Of a stretch of DNA of 64,000 nucleotides, positions 16,807 to 26,870 are shown piece after piece. This DNA comes from Lamprobacter modestohalophilus (GTDB lineage: Bacteria; Pseudomonadota; Gammaproteobacteria; Chromatiales; Chromatiaceae): positions 19,328 to 83,327 of the forward strand of contig NZ_NRRY01000022.1 in NCBI RefSeq assembly GCF_016583905.1, given 5' to 3'. Numbering within the stretch: position 1 is the stretch's first letter; each line of letters begins with the position of its first letter. Made by a program: the position numbers and the translations under genes. The notes beneath the pieces are model-generated. The model ran no database searches. It was given only the letters and a program-made list of their open reading frames with translations, and had not been told where the DNA came from.

Positions 16807-16928
16807 TCACTCGCGCGTCCGCGGGGCGGCAGTCTCACCCGCCCGCGGCAGGCGCCTGAGCAGCAGCACCGCGAGCGAGATCACCACTAGGATGAGCAGG
16901 CCGATAATCGCTTCGGCTAGTTGACATC
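16807..16928 (-). pseudogene. Duplicated 3' fragment of the TVP38/TMEM64-family gene
   Basis: About 115 bases are roughly 90% identical by eye to the 3' end of the TVP38-like pseudogene at about 18090-18205. The translated fragment reads EAIIGLLILVVISLAVLLLRR then R-AGETAAPRTR, nearly identical to the copy at 18081. No start or upstream domain accompanies it, so it is a scrap. Confidence 0.8.
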
Positions 16929-16961
16929 CTGCTCCCCGCCCTGAGGGGCAAGGCTTGTCGC

Positions 16962-17090
16962 ACGCTTGGTCAATCGAGCGTGCAGGCACCATCGGCGCAG
17001 CGGCTTCGAAAGCGGCGCTCAGCAAAACGCTGATAGCCCCATACAAGCGACCGCGTCAGTCGCAGCCTGGTCACCAATGCTGCGAGGGGC
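16962..17090 (-). pseudogene. Duplicated 3' fragment of the DCC-family gene
   Basis: About 115-125 bases match 14400-14522, the 3' end of the DCC gene, at roughly 85% by eye. Shared words include tcaatcgagcgt, aaagcggcgctcagc and aacgctgatagcccca. The similarity stops near 17085. The fragment sits directly next to the TVP38 scrap. Confidence 0.8.
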
Positions 17091-17131
17091 TGAGGGCAGG
17101 AGGCCAAAGACGGAGAACGCGGACAGTACAC

Positions 17132-17638
17132 CTAAGGCGAGATACTATCGGTGAGTCGCTGCAAACGCTGCCCCTCGGCGCGAGCTTCGGCAACCAACTG
17201 GTTCCAGTCGTCTGGCGGATGGCCGCTTTCCAGCATCTTGCGGAACACACGATAGGCGTCATTGCTGCTCTTGTAAGCGCGTTTCGTCTTCTCGTCATTG
17301 ACCCACGCGAAGACGATCACCTTGGCTTGAGCGTGGTAACGAAAAAAGAGCCGATACTGCTGGAAGAATTTGGCCCGGAACCAATGCTTGTGCTCGTCGC
17401 CAAGCGTGCCACCTTGGCGGTACTCCGGCCCAGTTGGATCTTTCGGTATCACATCGAAGGCCAGCTTGGTGATGGCGGCCAGTCGCTTGCTGGCATTTTT
17501 CTTGTTGTATCCGGCCGGGTCTTTCTGTTTGAGCGCCTCGACTTGCTGCGCCAAGGCTTCAATTTGTGCCAAAAACAGCGGATGCGCAAAGACCGTCCAG
17601 CCGTGGATGACCAAGATCGAGGGCTGGCCCGGACTCAT
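17132..17638 (-). CDS. yhaV: YhaV-family type II toxin ribonuclease
   Basis: 168 aa, close to the usual YhaV length. Recognisable stretches are LVIHGWTVFAHPLF, KRLAAITKLAFDVIP, GGTLGDEHKHWFRAKF, QQYRLFFRYH, KVIVFAWVNDEKTKRAY and the C-terminal GHPPDDW, all hallmarks of YhaV. YhaV cleaves RNA and is held inactive by PrlF. It overlaps the prlF stop by 4 bases. The gene looks complete. Confidence 0.93.
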   Translation of the reverse strand: MSPGQPSILVIHGWTVFAHPLFLAQIEALAQQVEALKQKDPAGYNKKNASKRLAAITKLAFDVIPKDPTGPEYRQGGTLGDEHKHWFRAKFFQQYRLFFRYHAQAKVIVFAWVNDEKTKRAYKSSNDAYRVFRKMLESGHPPDDWNQLVAEARAEGQRLQRLTDSISP

Positions 17639-17964
17639 TCATCATCGGCCGACAGGGCCGCATCGAGTTCGATGTCGACATCGCCGGCCAGCGCCTGGAG
17701 TCGTTCGACGAGCCCGGGATCAACAGCCTGCAGGCGTTCAGGATGGCGGGCGATATCGCGCGTTAGGAAACCGAGGAACGCTCCGAGCACTGGATCATCG
17801 CCCTCAGGGATCTCGGCGCGGGTCAGAACCACCTCGCCGCTGGGGCGTATGCTGTAGCGGATCTTGTCGCGCTTGCCGAGCCGCAGAGCACGACGCACCG
17901 TTTCCGGCACCGTGGTCTGGTAACGGGCGGTCAGCGTGGATTCGGCTTCAAGGCTGGCGGGCAT
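17635..17964 (-). CDS. prlF: PrlF-family antitoxin (AbrB/SpoVT-like)
   Basis: 109 aa. The swapped-hairpin DNA-binding region TLTARYQTTVPETVRRALRL is of AbrB/SpoVT type, followed by the PrlF-specific DPVLGAFLGFLTRDIARHPERL. It represses its own operon and neutralises YhaV in known cases. It is transcribed with yhaV through an ATGA junction. Upstream DNA (17965-18080) holds no gene. Confidence 0.92.
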   Translation of the reverse strand: MPASLEAESTLTARYQTTVPETVRRALRLGKRDKIRYSIRPSGEVVLTRAEIPEGDDPVLGAFLGFLTRDIARHPERLQAVDPGLVERLQALAGDVDIELDAALSADDE

Positions 17965-18080
17965 GGCGCACTCCGGTCAACGCGGTTGATGCGCTGCAGG
18001 GTAATGCAGACGCATTGTCATTTCAATGCTGGACCGCTCCTTATGGCGGGCAGTATTCGGTTACGGATCAGTCTAGACTG

Positions 18081-18592
18081 CTAGAACTCGCGTGTCCGCG
18101 GGGCGGCAGTCTCACCCGCCCGCAGCAGGCGCCGGAGCAATAGCACCGCAAGCGAGATCACCACTAGGATGAGCAGGCCGATGATCGCTTCGACCAGATT
18201 GTGCTCAAGCATGGATTCCCCGAGCAGCACGAAGCCCGCGCCATAAGCACCTGTGAGCAGCATCGAGACCCAAAAATGCAGCTTCAGTGGGATGCCGGAA
18301 AAGCCGAGCAGGTAGTTCTTGATGAACAGCGGCACACCGGGCGTGATTCGCAGCAGCATCGTGAACTGCACATGGCCATCAACAGGAAGAATGAGAGCGG
18401 ATCGGCCCCGCGTTTCCAGTCGAGGATCAACTCATAGTTCCAGAACAGCCAAAGCGCGAGCAAGAGCGCGACCACCAACCTGCCGGTCAGCAACACGACG
18501 CCGAGCAGGGCGCGATCGAGGCGCCAGGGCAGGCTGGACGGGCAGCCCAGTTTCATCTCGCCGCCCGAGGGCGAGTGATTCGATGGCCACAA
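18081..18592 (-). pseudogene. TVP38/TMEM64 (DedA-like) membrane protein gene with internal deletion and frameshift
   Basis: Two frames together resemble a TVP38/TMEM64 protein. The 5' part (about 18592-18370) codes a first membrane segment (LLTGRLVVALLLALWLFW, SFFLLMA). The 3' part (18371-18081) codes the conserved ITPGVPLFIKNYLLGFSGIP and two membrane segments. The central VTT region of roughly 80 residues expected between SFFLLMA and QFTMLLRITPG is missing, and the frame shifts at the junction near 18370. It is therefore probably inactive. Confidence 0.75.
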
Positions 18593-18620
18593 CCCAGGCT
18601 GGCCGTTGATGACGACATCG

Positions 18621-19424
18621 CTAGTTGGACTTACGTCGATAAACGGATTTATCGAGCCGTTTCATCAGGTAGTAGCCGCCAAGCAGGGTCGCGAGTAGCG
18701 CCGCCATACCGATCATGTACATAGCGGGGTCGCCCTTGCCTTCGAGATCGAGCACGACGACCTTGCGCGCTAGCGCAGTGATGGCAATCAATAGCATCAT
18801 TTCGACATGGACGGACTTATCGACCATGTACATGTAGATACTGGCCATCAGCTCGACGGCGATCAGCACGATCAGGAACATGCCAAAGACCTCGAACAGT
18901 TCGTCGAGGCCAAGCAGAAAGCCGTCGTTTTTGACGATCATCACGTCTTTGTAGAGGATCACGCAGAGCTCGACCAGTGCGAGCACCGAGACGCCGGCAA
19001 TCAGAAGCAGCAGCACAAAGGCGAGGCTACGCTCGAAGTGGTGGAAGGCTGCGTGCATGAAGGGGTGTTTCGGCTTCGGCTTAGCGGCGCCAAAGAGATC
19101 CAGCGGCGGCAGCTCGGCAGCCGGGCGACTGCTGCCCTGCTCGCCCGATGACCGTTCGGCGTCTGCACCCGAGCCTACGCTAGTACCACCACCCGCTGGA
19201 ATGATGCGCACCAGCGCCCCTGCTTGGGCAAAGGCGGCGTGGAGCCGAGACGCCAGCGCGCTATCGATACCCCGTTTGACGGTCACCGGCGTGCCACTGA
19301 AGAGCTGGGCGACGGCCTCGTCAGAAAGCTTGAACAGATCCTTGATCTTTGCCCGGGCTTGGCCAGGTTTGGTTCCAGGCGTTAGCTCACCTGCAAATTC
19401 GAGGTCAAAGCGCGTGCTACTCAT
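18621..19424 (-). CDS. PsiE-like phosphate-starvation-inducible family membrane protein with a soluble N-terminal domain
   Basis: 267 aa. Residues about 1-75 form a small domain (FAGELTPGTKPGQARAKIKDLF, LFSGTPVTVKRGIDSALA) seen as an accessory module in some bacterial membrane proteins. A Ser/Pro linker leads to four membrane segments (LAFVLLLLIAGVSVLALVEL, FGMFLIVLIAVELMASIYMY, HVEMMLLIAITALARKVVVLDL, GMAALLATLLGGYYLM) matching the PsiE family. Biochemical role is not known. It follows lysS with a 37-base gap on the same strand. Confidence 0.8.
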   Translation of the reverse strand: MSSTRFDLEFAGELTPGTKPGQARAKIKDLFKLSDEAVAQLFSGTPVTVKRGIDSALASRLHAAFAQAGALVRIIPAGGGTSVGSGADAERSSGEQGSSRPAAELPPLDLFGAAKPKPKHPFMHAAFHHFERSLAFVLLLLIAGVSVLALVELCVILYKDVMIVKNDGFLLGLDELFEVFGMFLIVLIAVELMASIYMYMVDKSVHVEMMLLIAITALARKVVVLDLEGKGDPAMYMIGMAALLATLLGGYYLMKRLDKSVYRRKSN

Positions 19425-19461
19425 GATGAATGCTCATGATGGATACCCTGCAATTGGATGC

Positions 19462-21006
19462 TCAGTGTTCTTCCTGCGGACGCATGTGCGGGAACAACAG
19501 CACGTCGCGAATCGAGGGCGCGTCGGTGAACAACATCACCAGGCGGTCGATGCCAATGCCCTCGCCTGCGGTCGGCGGTAGACCGTGCTCGAGGGCACAG
19601 ATGTAGTCGGCATCAAAGTGCATGGCCTCGAGGTCGCCAGCGTCTTTATCCGCAACCTGTCTGCGGAAGCGCTCGGCCTGGTCCTCGGGATCATTCAGCT
19701 CGGAAAAGCCATTGGCGATCTCGCGACCACCGACGAAGAATTCGAAGCGATCGGTCACGAACGGATCATCATCGCTCTGCCGAGCCAGTGGCGAGACCTC
19801 GGTCGGATAAGCGGTGATGAAGGTCGGCTGCATCAAGCGCGACTCGACGGTTTTCTCAAAGATCTCGATCTGCAGCTTGCCAAGGCCGTAGCTGTCCTTG
19901 AGATGGATGCCAAGGCGCTCGGCCACCGCGCGCGCGCGCTCCACTGAGTCCAGATCCTCGGCGCTCAGGTCCGGATTGAACTGCAGGATCGACTCGCGCA
20001 CGGTCAAGCGCGCGAACGGCTGCGCGAAGTCGTAGGTCTCGCCCTGATAGCTGATTTGGGTGGTTCCAAGCACGCGCTCGGCGAGTTCGCGCAAGAGCGT
20101 CTCGGTGAGATCCATCAGATCGCGGTAATCCGCATAGGCCTGATAGAGCTCGAGCATCGTGAATTCGGGATTGTGGCGGGTCGAGAGGCCTTCATTGCGG
20201 AAATTGCGGTTGATCTCATAGACACGCTCGAAGCCGCCGACGACTAAACGCTTGAGATAAAGCTCGGGCGCGATGCGCAGGAATAGCTGCATATCGAGCG
20301 CATTGTGATGGGTGACAAAGGGCCGCGCGACCGCGCCGCCCGGAATCGCCTGCATCATGGGCGTCTCGACCTCGAAGAAGCTGCGCTGATTGAGGAAATC
20401 GCGGATCGCCTGAACCAGCTGCGTCCGCACACGAAAGGTCTCACGCGTCGCCTCGTTCATGATTAGATCGAGATAACGCTGGCGATAGCGGCTCTCGGTA
20501 TCGGCCAGCCCATGCCATTTCTCGGGTAATGGCCGCAACGACTTGGTCAGCAGCCGCAACTGCTCGACCTTGATCGACAGCTCACCGGTCTTGGTCTTGA
20601 ACAGCTGGCCAGAGACGCCAACGATATCACCGATATCCAGCTCCTTCTTGAACCAGGCATACTCATCGACGCCGATCAGGTCGCGCTGCACGAACAGCTG
20701 GATACGCCCACTCATATCCTGCAGATGCGCGAAGCTCGCCTTGCCCATCACGCGCCGACTCATTAGCCGACCTGCCACCTTGGCTCGCACATTGCGCGTC
20801 TCCAGCTCAGCGTCATCCATCTCGGCATAGTGGGCATGCAGCTCGCCAGCCACCACATTGCGCCGAAAATCATTCGGGAAGGCAGGACCCAGCTCGCGAA
20901 TCGCATTCAGCTTCTCACGCCGTTGAGCGATCAGCTTATTCTCATCTCGCTCCAGCTCCGGTTGCGCGGAAGGATTCATGCGGTCATTCGGCTGCGTATC
21001 GTTCAT
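19462..21006 (-). CDS. lysS: Lysyl-tRNA synthetase, class II
   Basis: 514 aa, typical for LysS. An N-terminal OB-fold anticodon-binding domain (about 60-165, [21 protein letters not shown]) precedes the class II catalytic core. The core has motif 1 around [12 protein letters not shown], motif 2 [18 protein letters not shown] and motif 3 [14 protein letters not shown] near the C-terminus. It charges tRNA-Lys. It lies downstream of prfB on the same strand, the classic prfB-lysS order also found in E. coli. Confidence 0.97.
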   Translation of the reverse strand: MNDTQPNDRMNPSAQPELERDENKLIAQRREKLNAIRELGPAFPNDFRRNVVAGELHAHYAEMDDAELETRNVRAKVAGRLMSRRVMGKASFAHLQDMSGRIQLFVQRDLIGVDEYAWFKKELDIGDIVGVSGQLFKTKTGELSIKVEQLRLLTKSLRPLPEKWHGLADTESRYRQRYLDLIMNEATRETFRVRTQLVQAIRDFLNQRSFFEVETPMMQAIPGGAVARPFVTHHNALDMQLFLRIAPELYLKRLVVGGFERVYEINRNFRNEGLSTRHNPEFTMLELYQAYADYRDLMDLTETLLRELAERVLGTTQISYQGETYDFAQPFARLTVRESILQFNPDLSAEDLDSVERARAVAERLGIHLKDSYGLGKLQIEIFEKTVESRLMQPTFITAYPTEVSPLARQSDDDPFVTDRFEFFVGGREIANGFSELNDPEDQAERFRRQVADKDAGDLEAMHFDADYICALEHGLPPTAGEGIGIDRLVMLFTDAPSIRDVLLFPHMRPQEEH

Positions 21007-21156
21007 AGCTCAAAAGGTCTCTCGATAGGCAGCCAAAGCAGCCCAATCAGCGTTGATGGCGAATGCACACGTCTGATCCGCCTCTAGTGTATTTCTGGCA
21101 GGGGCCACAAGCGCAGCCGCAACCGTTACCCCACCACAGCAATCGTAACCCCCAAA

Positions 21157-21177
21157 CTCACCACTCACCACTCACCA
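21157..21177. repeat. Three ctcacca heptamers between prfB and lysS
   Basis: Three perfect 7-base copies. Read on the other strand they are TGAGTGG units, the same family as the TGAGTGC array at 38778. Confidence 0.85.
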
Positions 21178-21182
21178 CGCAA

Positions 21183-22281
21183 TCAAAGCCCACTCTTCAA
21201 ACTCGCCTCAATAAAGGGATCAAGCCCACCATCGAGCACAGCCTGCGTATTGCCGGTCTCAACATTGGTACGCAGATCTTTGATCCGAGATTGATCCAGC
21301 ACATAGGAGCGGATCTGGCTGCCCCAGCCGATATCGGACTTGCTCTCTTCCAGTGCCTGCTGCTCGGTGCGGCGCTTCTGCATCTCCAACTCATACAGCT
21401 TGGCCTTGAGCTGCTTCATCGCCTGATCTTTATTGGCATGCTGCGAGCGGCCATTCTGGCATTGGGTCACGGTATTGGTCGGCAGATGGGTGATGCGCAC
21501 CGCCGATTCGGTTCGGTTGACGTGCTGACCGCCAGCACCGGACGCACGATAGACATCGATCCGTAGATCGGCCGGATTAAGCTCGATCTCGAAGGAATCG
21601 TCGATCTCAGGGGAGACGAACACCGCTGCAAATGAGGTATGGCGTCGATTGCCGGAATCGAACGGCGACTTGCGCACCAGCCGGTGCACGCCGGTCTCGG
21701 TGCGGAGCCAGCCGAAGGCATGGTCGCCCTGCACTGACACCGTTGCCGACTTGATCCCCGCTACATCGCCCGCCGAGACCTCAGTGAGCTCGGCCTTGAA
21801 GCCGTGGGCTTCAGCCCAGCGCAGATACATGCGCAGCAGCATCTCGGCCCAGTCCTGCGCCTCGGTGCCGCCAGAGCCGGCCTGGATGTCGATAAAGGCG
21901 TTCTTGGGGTCCATCTCGCCGGAGAACATACGCCGGAACTCAAGCTCAGCGACGCGCTTCTCGTAGCCTTGCAGGTCAGCGACCACCGCCGCGACCGTCT
22001 CGACATCGTCTTCATCGGCGGCCATGGCCAATAGGTCATCGGCGTCAGCGAGGCCGTCATCGAGCTCCCGGACGGTATCGACCACGGTCTCCAGCGAGGC
22101 GCGTTCGCGGCCGAGCGTTTGTGCTCGCTCGGGGTCGGACCAGACCTCGGGCACTTCGAGCTCGCGCAGAACCTCGGTCAGGCGCTCTTGCTTGCCGGCG
22201 TAGTCAAAGATACCCCCTAAGGAGCTCTAGGCGCCCCTTGAGGTCGGCGATCTGAGCGCGAACCGGGTTGATGTCTTCCAT
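21183..22281 (-). CDS. prfB: Peptide chain release factor 2, expressed by programmed +1 frameshift
   Basis: 365 aa after frameshifting, the same length as E. coli RF2. The ATG at 22281 opens 25 codons, then an in-frame TGA at codon 26 (22206-22204). A +1 shift at CTT continues as DYAGKQERL and onward to the end. The protein shows the SPF recognition motif ([15 protein letters not shown]) and the GGQ catalytic loop ([15 protein letters not shown]). RF2 reads UGA and UAA and releases the finished chain. Followed by lysS. Confidence 0.97.
22203..22218 (-). promoter_or_regulatory. prfB programmed frameshift site
   Basis: On the coding strand the sequence is AGG GGG TAT CTT TGA C. It consists of an internal Shine-Dalgarno-like AGGGGG, three bases, the slippery CTT and the TGA stop with a following C. 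This is the known RF2 autoregulatory signal: low RF2 slows termination at TGA and favours the shift. Confidence 0.97.
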
Positions 22282-22412
22282 GGGGGTCTCCGCAGGATGA
22301 AAGCCGTCGATTGTACCCCAGCCCAGGCCTCGGCCGCAGAGCAAACCGGCCATGCCCTATCGATCGTCTATACTGGGATCAGGCCCTAATGCTGAGAGGG
22401 AGTGATCGTCTC

Positions 22413-23141
22413 ATGGCTCGTCTTCCCCGATTTGTGCTTCCTGGTTTTCCGCAGCATGTGATTCAACGTGGCAACAATCATCAAGCGATCTTGCGCGATG
22501 AGGAGGACTACTGGTTCCTCTGGGGTCGGCTCTGCGATGCCGCGGCCAAGTTCCAATGCGACATCCACGCCTATGTGCTGATGCCAGATCATTTCCATCT
22601 GCTGCTCACGCCTTGGCAAGAAGACAGCATCGGCAAGCTCATGCAGTACACGGGCCGATACTTCGTGCAGCATGTCAACGGCCGCTATCGACGCAAAGGG
22701 ACCCTTTGGGAAGGCCGCTACCGAGCGACTTTGCTGGACCCTCAAGACTTCTTGTTGCCGGTCAGTCGGTACATCGAGACCAACGCGGTGCGCGCTGAGT
22801 TGGTCAACGCCGCGGAGGATTACGACTGGTCCAGCTATGCGGCCAATGCACTGGGGCTCGAGGATGAGCTGACCACACCGCATCAGGTCTACCGAGCGCT
22901 TGGCGAGAGCTTGGCGCAGCGGCAGCAGGCCTACCGCGCGTTGTTCGAGTATCCACTCAGTCAACCGCTGCTAGAGCGCATCCGGGCAGCGACCAACAAG
23001 GCCTGGGTGCTCGGCAATGAACGCTTCTGTCAAACCATTGAGGATAAGCTCAATCGCAGAGCAAAACCTCGGCCCCGCGGCGGTGACCGCCGCTCGGCTG
23101 CCTACCGCCGTGCATTAGAGCAGCCAGCGACATTACACTAG
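22413..23141 (+). CDS. REP-associated tyrosine transposase (RAYT, Y1 family)
   Basis: 242 aa. MARLPRFVLPGFPQHVIQRGNN is the standard RAYT start. The HUH-type metal motif is HFHLL in LMPDHFHLLL, and the catalytic tyrosine is in the YTGRYFVQHVN helix. WEGRYRATLL and YIETNAVRAELV are also diagnostic. RAYTs are domesticated single-copy enzymes linked to REP palindromes. The ATG at 22413 is preferred; upstream in-frame codons overlap the prfB promoter area. No clear REP palindromes were found by eye at its flanks. Confidence 0.92.
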   Translation: MARLPRFVLPGFPQHVIQRGNNHQAILRDEEDYWFLWGRLCDAAAKFQCDIHAYVLMPDHFHLLLTPWQEDSIGKLMQYTGRYFVQHVNGRYRRKGTLWEGRYRATLLDPQDFLLPVSRYIETNAVRAELVNAAEDYDWSSYAANALGLEDELTTPHQVYRALGESLAQRQQAYRALFEYPLSQPLLERIRAATNKAWVLGNERFCQTIEDKLNRRAKPRPRGGDRRSAAYRRALEQPATLH

Positions 23142-23171
23142 ATCGTCTGGCCAGCCGTCTGAGAGAAGTCC

Positions 23172-23483
23172 ATGTCGAACATCCACGTCGCACGACCGCA
23201 TCACCTAGGGCTCGAGGCAGCGCGCGCCGAGGTTGAGCGCATCGCCGCCCGAGTCCGCGACGAGTACGGCGCGGACTATCACTGGAGCGGCGATGTGCTG
23301 TACTTCAAGCGTTCGGGCATCTCGGGACGGATCGCTGTCGCGGATGATTCCATGGATCTGACCATCAAGCTCGGCCTGCTGCTGACCGCGATGCAAGGTC
23401 AGATCGAAGCTCGGTTAACGCGCAAGATCGACGAGGCGCTCGCCCGCTACGAACCCAAACCGCCAAGGGCCGCTGACGGCTGA
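23172..23483 (+). CDS. Polyhydroxyalkanoic acid system family protein
   Basis: 103 aa. The pattern HHLGLEAARAEVERIAARVRDEYG, then YHWSGDVLYFKRSGISGRIAV and LGLLLTAMQGQIEARLTRKIDEAL, fits the family found with polyhydroxyalkanoate granule genes (PF09650 type). The exact role is unknown; a granule-associated or regulatory role is assumed. No other PHA gene lies nearby. Its downstream gap has three ggcgccaat-like words (about 23497-23523). Confidence 0.82.
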   Translation: MSNIHVARPHHLGLEAARAEVERIAARVRDEYGADYHWSGDVLYFKRSGISGRIAVADDSMDLTIKLGLLLTAMQGQIEARLTRKIDEALARYEPKPPRAADG

Positions 23484-23566
23484 TCAATCACCGCACGGCG
23501 CCAATTGGGCGCCAATGGGGCGCCAGTCAACCATTAGTCGCTGTCGAGAAATATTTTCGATCGCAC

Positions 23567-23589
23567 TGACTGTACAGTCATTTTTTTCT
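23567..23589 (+). terminator. Perfect 14-base palindrome followed by a T tract
   Basis: TGACTGTACAGTCA (23567-23580) is followed directly by a run of T residues. It could be a weak terminator for the PHA-system gene 84 bases upstream, or a dimeric regulator's operator before the serine hydrolase gene. The short stem makes either call tentative. Confidence 0.45.
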
Positions 23590-23734
23590 TCGATTGTCTT
23601 GTTTTTCTGATCCGCTCAGCCTATCCTTCTTCGCAACAGGGGGATGCTGGTGCGGGGGAACGGTGCCTGCACGCAGGCGCCGGCACCAGCGCGTTTTTCA
23701 TGCAGCAGGCTTAACCACGCATCGAGGCAATGCG

Positions 23735-24706
23735 ATGAGCGGGCAACAAGATTCTGGATTTTGGGGAGCCGAGGACGCGGGACGCGGGGGACAGATTGGC
23801 CAGGGCCAGATGATCAACCGCCGCCAGTTCGTCAGCGTCTTAGGTGGCGCTTCCGCCGCCTTGCTGCTCGGCGCCTCGATGCCGAGCGCCGCTGCACGTC
23901 AATCAGCCCTGCAGAGCCAGCTGGTTCGGTTGGTGAAGCAACAGCGCGCTCAGGGGCTGATCCGTTCTGACGAAAAGACGTCCTGGTCGGTCTACGACTT
24001 TACTGGTGGCAAGAAACTGGTCTCCATCAATGAGGATGCACCGCGCCAAGCGGCCAGCATGTTGAAGCCTTTCGTGGCGCAGGCCTTTTTCTACACAATG
24101 AACGAGCGCGGCTCGAAGCTGCGTTACACCGGCTCGGTTCGTGAAAGCATGGAGGCGATGATCCGCAACAGCAGCAACACGGCAACCACCGAGCTGATGC
24201 AGATTGTGAGCCGATACAACGGCGGTAACGGGCCGAAGGATGTCGAGCACGTCCTCAAGCGCCATGCTCCAGGCGTGTTCCAACAGACCAGCATCGTCGA
24301 GTATATCCCGGCCAACGGCCGCACCTACCGAAACCTGGCCTCGGCGCACGATTACAGCCGCTTCCTATGGGCGCTCTGGAACAACCGGATGCCAAACGCC
24401 AATGAGGTCCGGAATCTGATGGGCCTGCCCAACCACGACCGCATCACCAAGCGGGTCAAGGGCATGCCGTCGAACATCAAGGTCTATGACAAGACCGGCT
24501 CAACGGCGATGCTGTGCGGCAACATGGGCATTATCGAATGCCATGATCGGCGTGGCCGACCGAGGCCCTACACCTTCATCGGCATCATCGAAAAAAGCCA
24601 GCGAACTGACTATTACGGAACCTGGATCACCAACCGCAGCAACGCGATGCGTGAGGTCTCAAGCTTGGTCTACAACTACATGCGGCAGCAGCATCAGCTA
24701 GCCTGA
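23735..24706 (+). CDS. Tat-exported serine hydrolase of the class A beta-lactamase fold
   Basis: 323 aa from 23735; an ATG at 23810 gives a shorter N-terminus that starts just before the Tat motif NRRQFVSVLGG and its hydrophobic stretch. The mature protein has the three penicillin-recognising motifs: SMLK (S-x-x-K) in QAASMLKPF, SSN in RNSSNTAT, and KTG in YDKTGSTAMLCG. A typical omega-loop glutamate motif is not obvious. It may be a peptidase or low-activity beta-lactamase-like enzyme acting in the periplasm. Monocistronic. Confidence 0.85.
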   Translation: MSGQQDSGFWGAEDAGRGGQIGQGQMINRRQFVSVLGGASAALLLGASMPSAAARQSALQSQLVRLVKQQRAQGLIRSDEKTSWSVYDFTGGKKLVSINEDAPRQAASMLKPFVAQAFFYTMNERGSKLRYTGSVRESMEAMIRNSSNTATTELMQIVSRYNGGNGPKDVEHVLKRHAPGVFQQTSIVEYIPANGRTYRNLASAHDYSRFLWALWNNRMPNANEVRNLMGLPNHDRITKRVKGMPSNIKVYDKTGSTAMLCGNMGIIECHDRRGRPRPYTFIGIIEKSQRTDYYGTWITNRSNAMREVSSLVYNYMRQQHQLA

Positions 24707-24795
24707 ACACGGTTCGCTGCTTGATCCGGAGACTAAAGGCGACCTAGGCGCTAGAGTTCAGGCCGCCGATGTGTAGATCAATACGCTGGATCGCT

Positions 24796-25629
<834 letters not shown>

Positions 25630-26763
25630 CTAGAGCCCCATCTTCTCGAAAAAGTGCTTGACGCCGTCGAGCCAGGAGCTGGACTGGGGGCTGTGGTGCT
25701 TACCGCCCGCGCTCACGCTGTCTTCGAACTCACGCAGCAGCTCCTTTTGGCGCTCGGTGAGGTTGACCGGGGTCTCGACGATGACGCGGCAGAGCAGGTC
25801 GCCCACCGGACCGCCACGCACCGGCTTGACGCCCTTGCCGCGCATCCGGAACAGCTTCCCGGTCTGGGTGCCGGCGGGTACCTTGAGCACGACCTTACCG
25901 TTCAGGGTTGGCACCTCGAGTTCACCACCCAAGGCCGCGGTGACGAAACTGATCGGCACCTCGCAGAACAGATGGCTGTCTTCACGCTTGAAGATGGGAT
26001 GATCTTCAACCACGACCTGCACGTACAGATCGCCCGGCACACCACCATGCTCGCTGGCCTCGCCCTCACCCGCCAGACGGATACGGTCGCCCGTGTCGAC
26101 GCCAGCCGGCACCTTCACCGACAGCGTCTTCTCCTCCTTTAGCCGGCCAGCGCCACGGCAGTAGCGACAAGCCTCTTCGACCACCTTACCGGTGCCGCGA
26201 CACTCCGGGCAGGTCTGCTGGATGGAAAAAAAGCCCTGCTGCATGCGCACCTGGCCGACGCCATGACAGGTCGGACATTCCTTGGGACGCGTGCCAGGCT
26301 TAGCACCGCTGCCGCCGCAGTGGTGACATTCGACGGTGGTCGGGATACGGATCTTGACGTCCTTGCCGGCAACCGCCTCTTCCAAGGTCAGCCCAAGGTC
26401 GTAGCGCAGATCCGCGCCCCGTGCGGTGCGGCGTCCGCCGCCCCGGCCCCCGAAGATGTCACCAAAGACATCGCCGAAGATGTCGGAAAACCCGCCGCCA
26501 GCGAAGTCTCCAGGGCCGCCGCCATAGCCGCCCTGACCGCTCACGCCAGCATGCCCGAACTGGTCATAGGCACTGCGCTTGCGGGCATCGGACAAGACGT
26601 CATGTGCCGCCTTCGCCTCCTTGAACTTGGCCAAGGCATCCGTGTCATCCGGATTGCGATCCGGATGATACTTCATGGCGAGACGCCGAAACGCCTTCTT
26701 GATGTCCTGCTCACTGGCATTTCGGCTCACGCCGAGGACGTCGTAATAATCGCGCTGGGACAT
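25630..26763 (-). CDS. dnaJ: Chaperone DnaJ (Hsp40)
   Basis: 377 aa, full length. The J domain (about 1-70) has the HPD tripeptide in KYHPDRN. A Gly/Phe-rich linker (about 75-120) follows, then four CxxCxGxG-type zinc repeats ([32 protein letters not shown]) and the C-terminal substrate-binding domains. It delivers unfolded proteins to DnaK and stimulates its ATPase. A hairpin-plus-T-tract lies between dnaK and this gene. Confidence 0.98.
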   Translation of the reverse strand: MSQRDYYDVLGVSRNASEQDIKKAFRRLAMKYHPDRNPDDTDALAKFKEAKAAHDVLSDARKRSAYDQFGHAGVSGQGGYGGGPGDFAGGGFSDIFGDVFGDIFGGRGGGRRTARGADLRYDLGLTLEEAVAGKDVKIRIPTTVECHHCGGSGAKPGTRPKECPTCHGVGQVRMQQGFFSIQQTCPECRGTGKVVEEACRYCRGAGRLKEEKTLSVKVPAGVDTGDRIRLAGEGEASEHGGVPGDLYVQVVVEDHPIFKREDSHLFCEVPISFVTAALGGELEVPTLNGKVVLKVPAGTQTGKLFRMRGKGVKPVRGGPVGDLLCRVIVETPVNLTERQKELLREFEDSVSAGGKHHSPQSSSWLDGVKHFFEKMGL

Positions 26764-26789
26764 TCGCGTAATCGGTCAGTCGTTGGGAA

Positions 26790-26828
26790 GAAAAAACGAA
26801 ACGGCGCGTGAGCCTGCGCCCACACGCC
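26790..26828 (-). terminator. Intrinsic terminator/attenuator between dnaK and dnaJ
   Basis: On the minus strand GGCGTGTG pairs with CACGCGCC (one G-U) around a 10-base loop, followed by gtttcgttttttc. It should reduce read-through into dnaJ and set a higher DnaK than DnaJ level. Confidence 0.65.
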
Positions 26829-26870
26829 GCAGCCCGGGCCGGGGCGCGGGCGTTCGGGACGTTGGGCGAC

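Noticed and set aside
16955..17857. Plus-strand open frame of 300 codons
   Set aside because: It is antisense to the well-supported YhaV and PrlF genes and has no recognisable domain.
22413..23141. An IS200/IS605 element
   Set aside because: The protein is of the RAYT class and no TnpB gene or subterminal hairpins are present.
23567..23580. LexA-type SOS box
   Set aside because: The palindrome contains CTGTACAG, but the proteobacterial LexA box needs CTGT-N8-ACAG; here the arms are adjacent.
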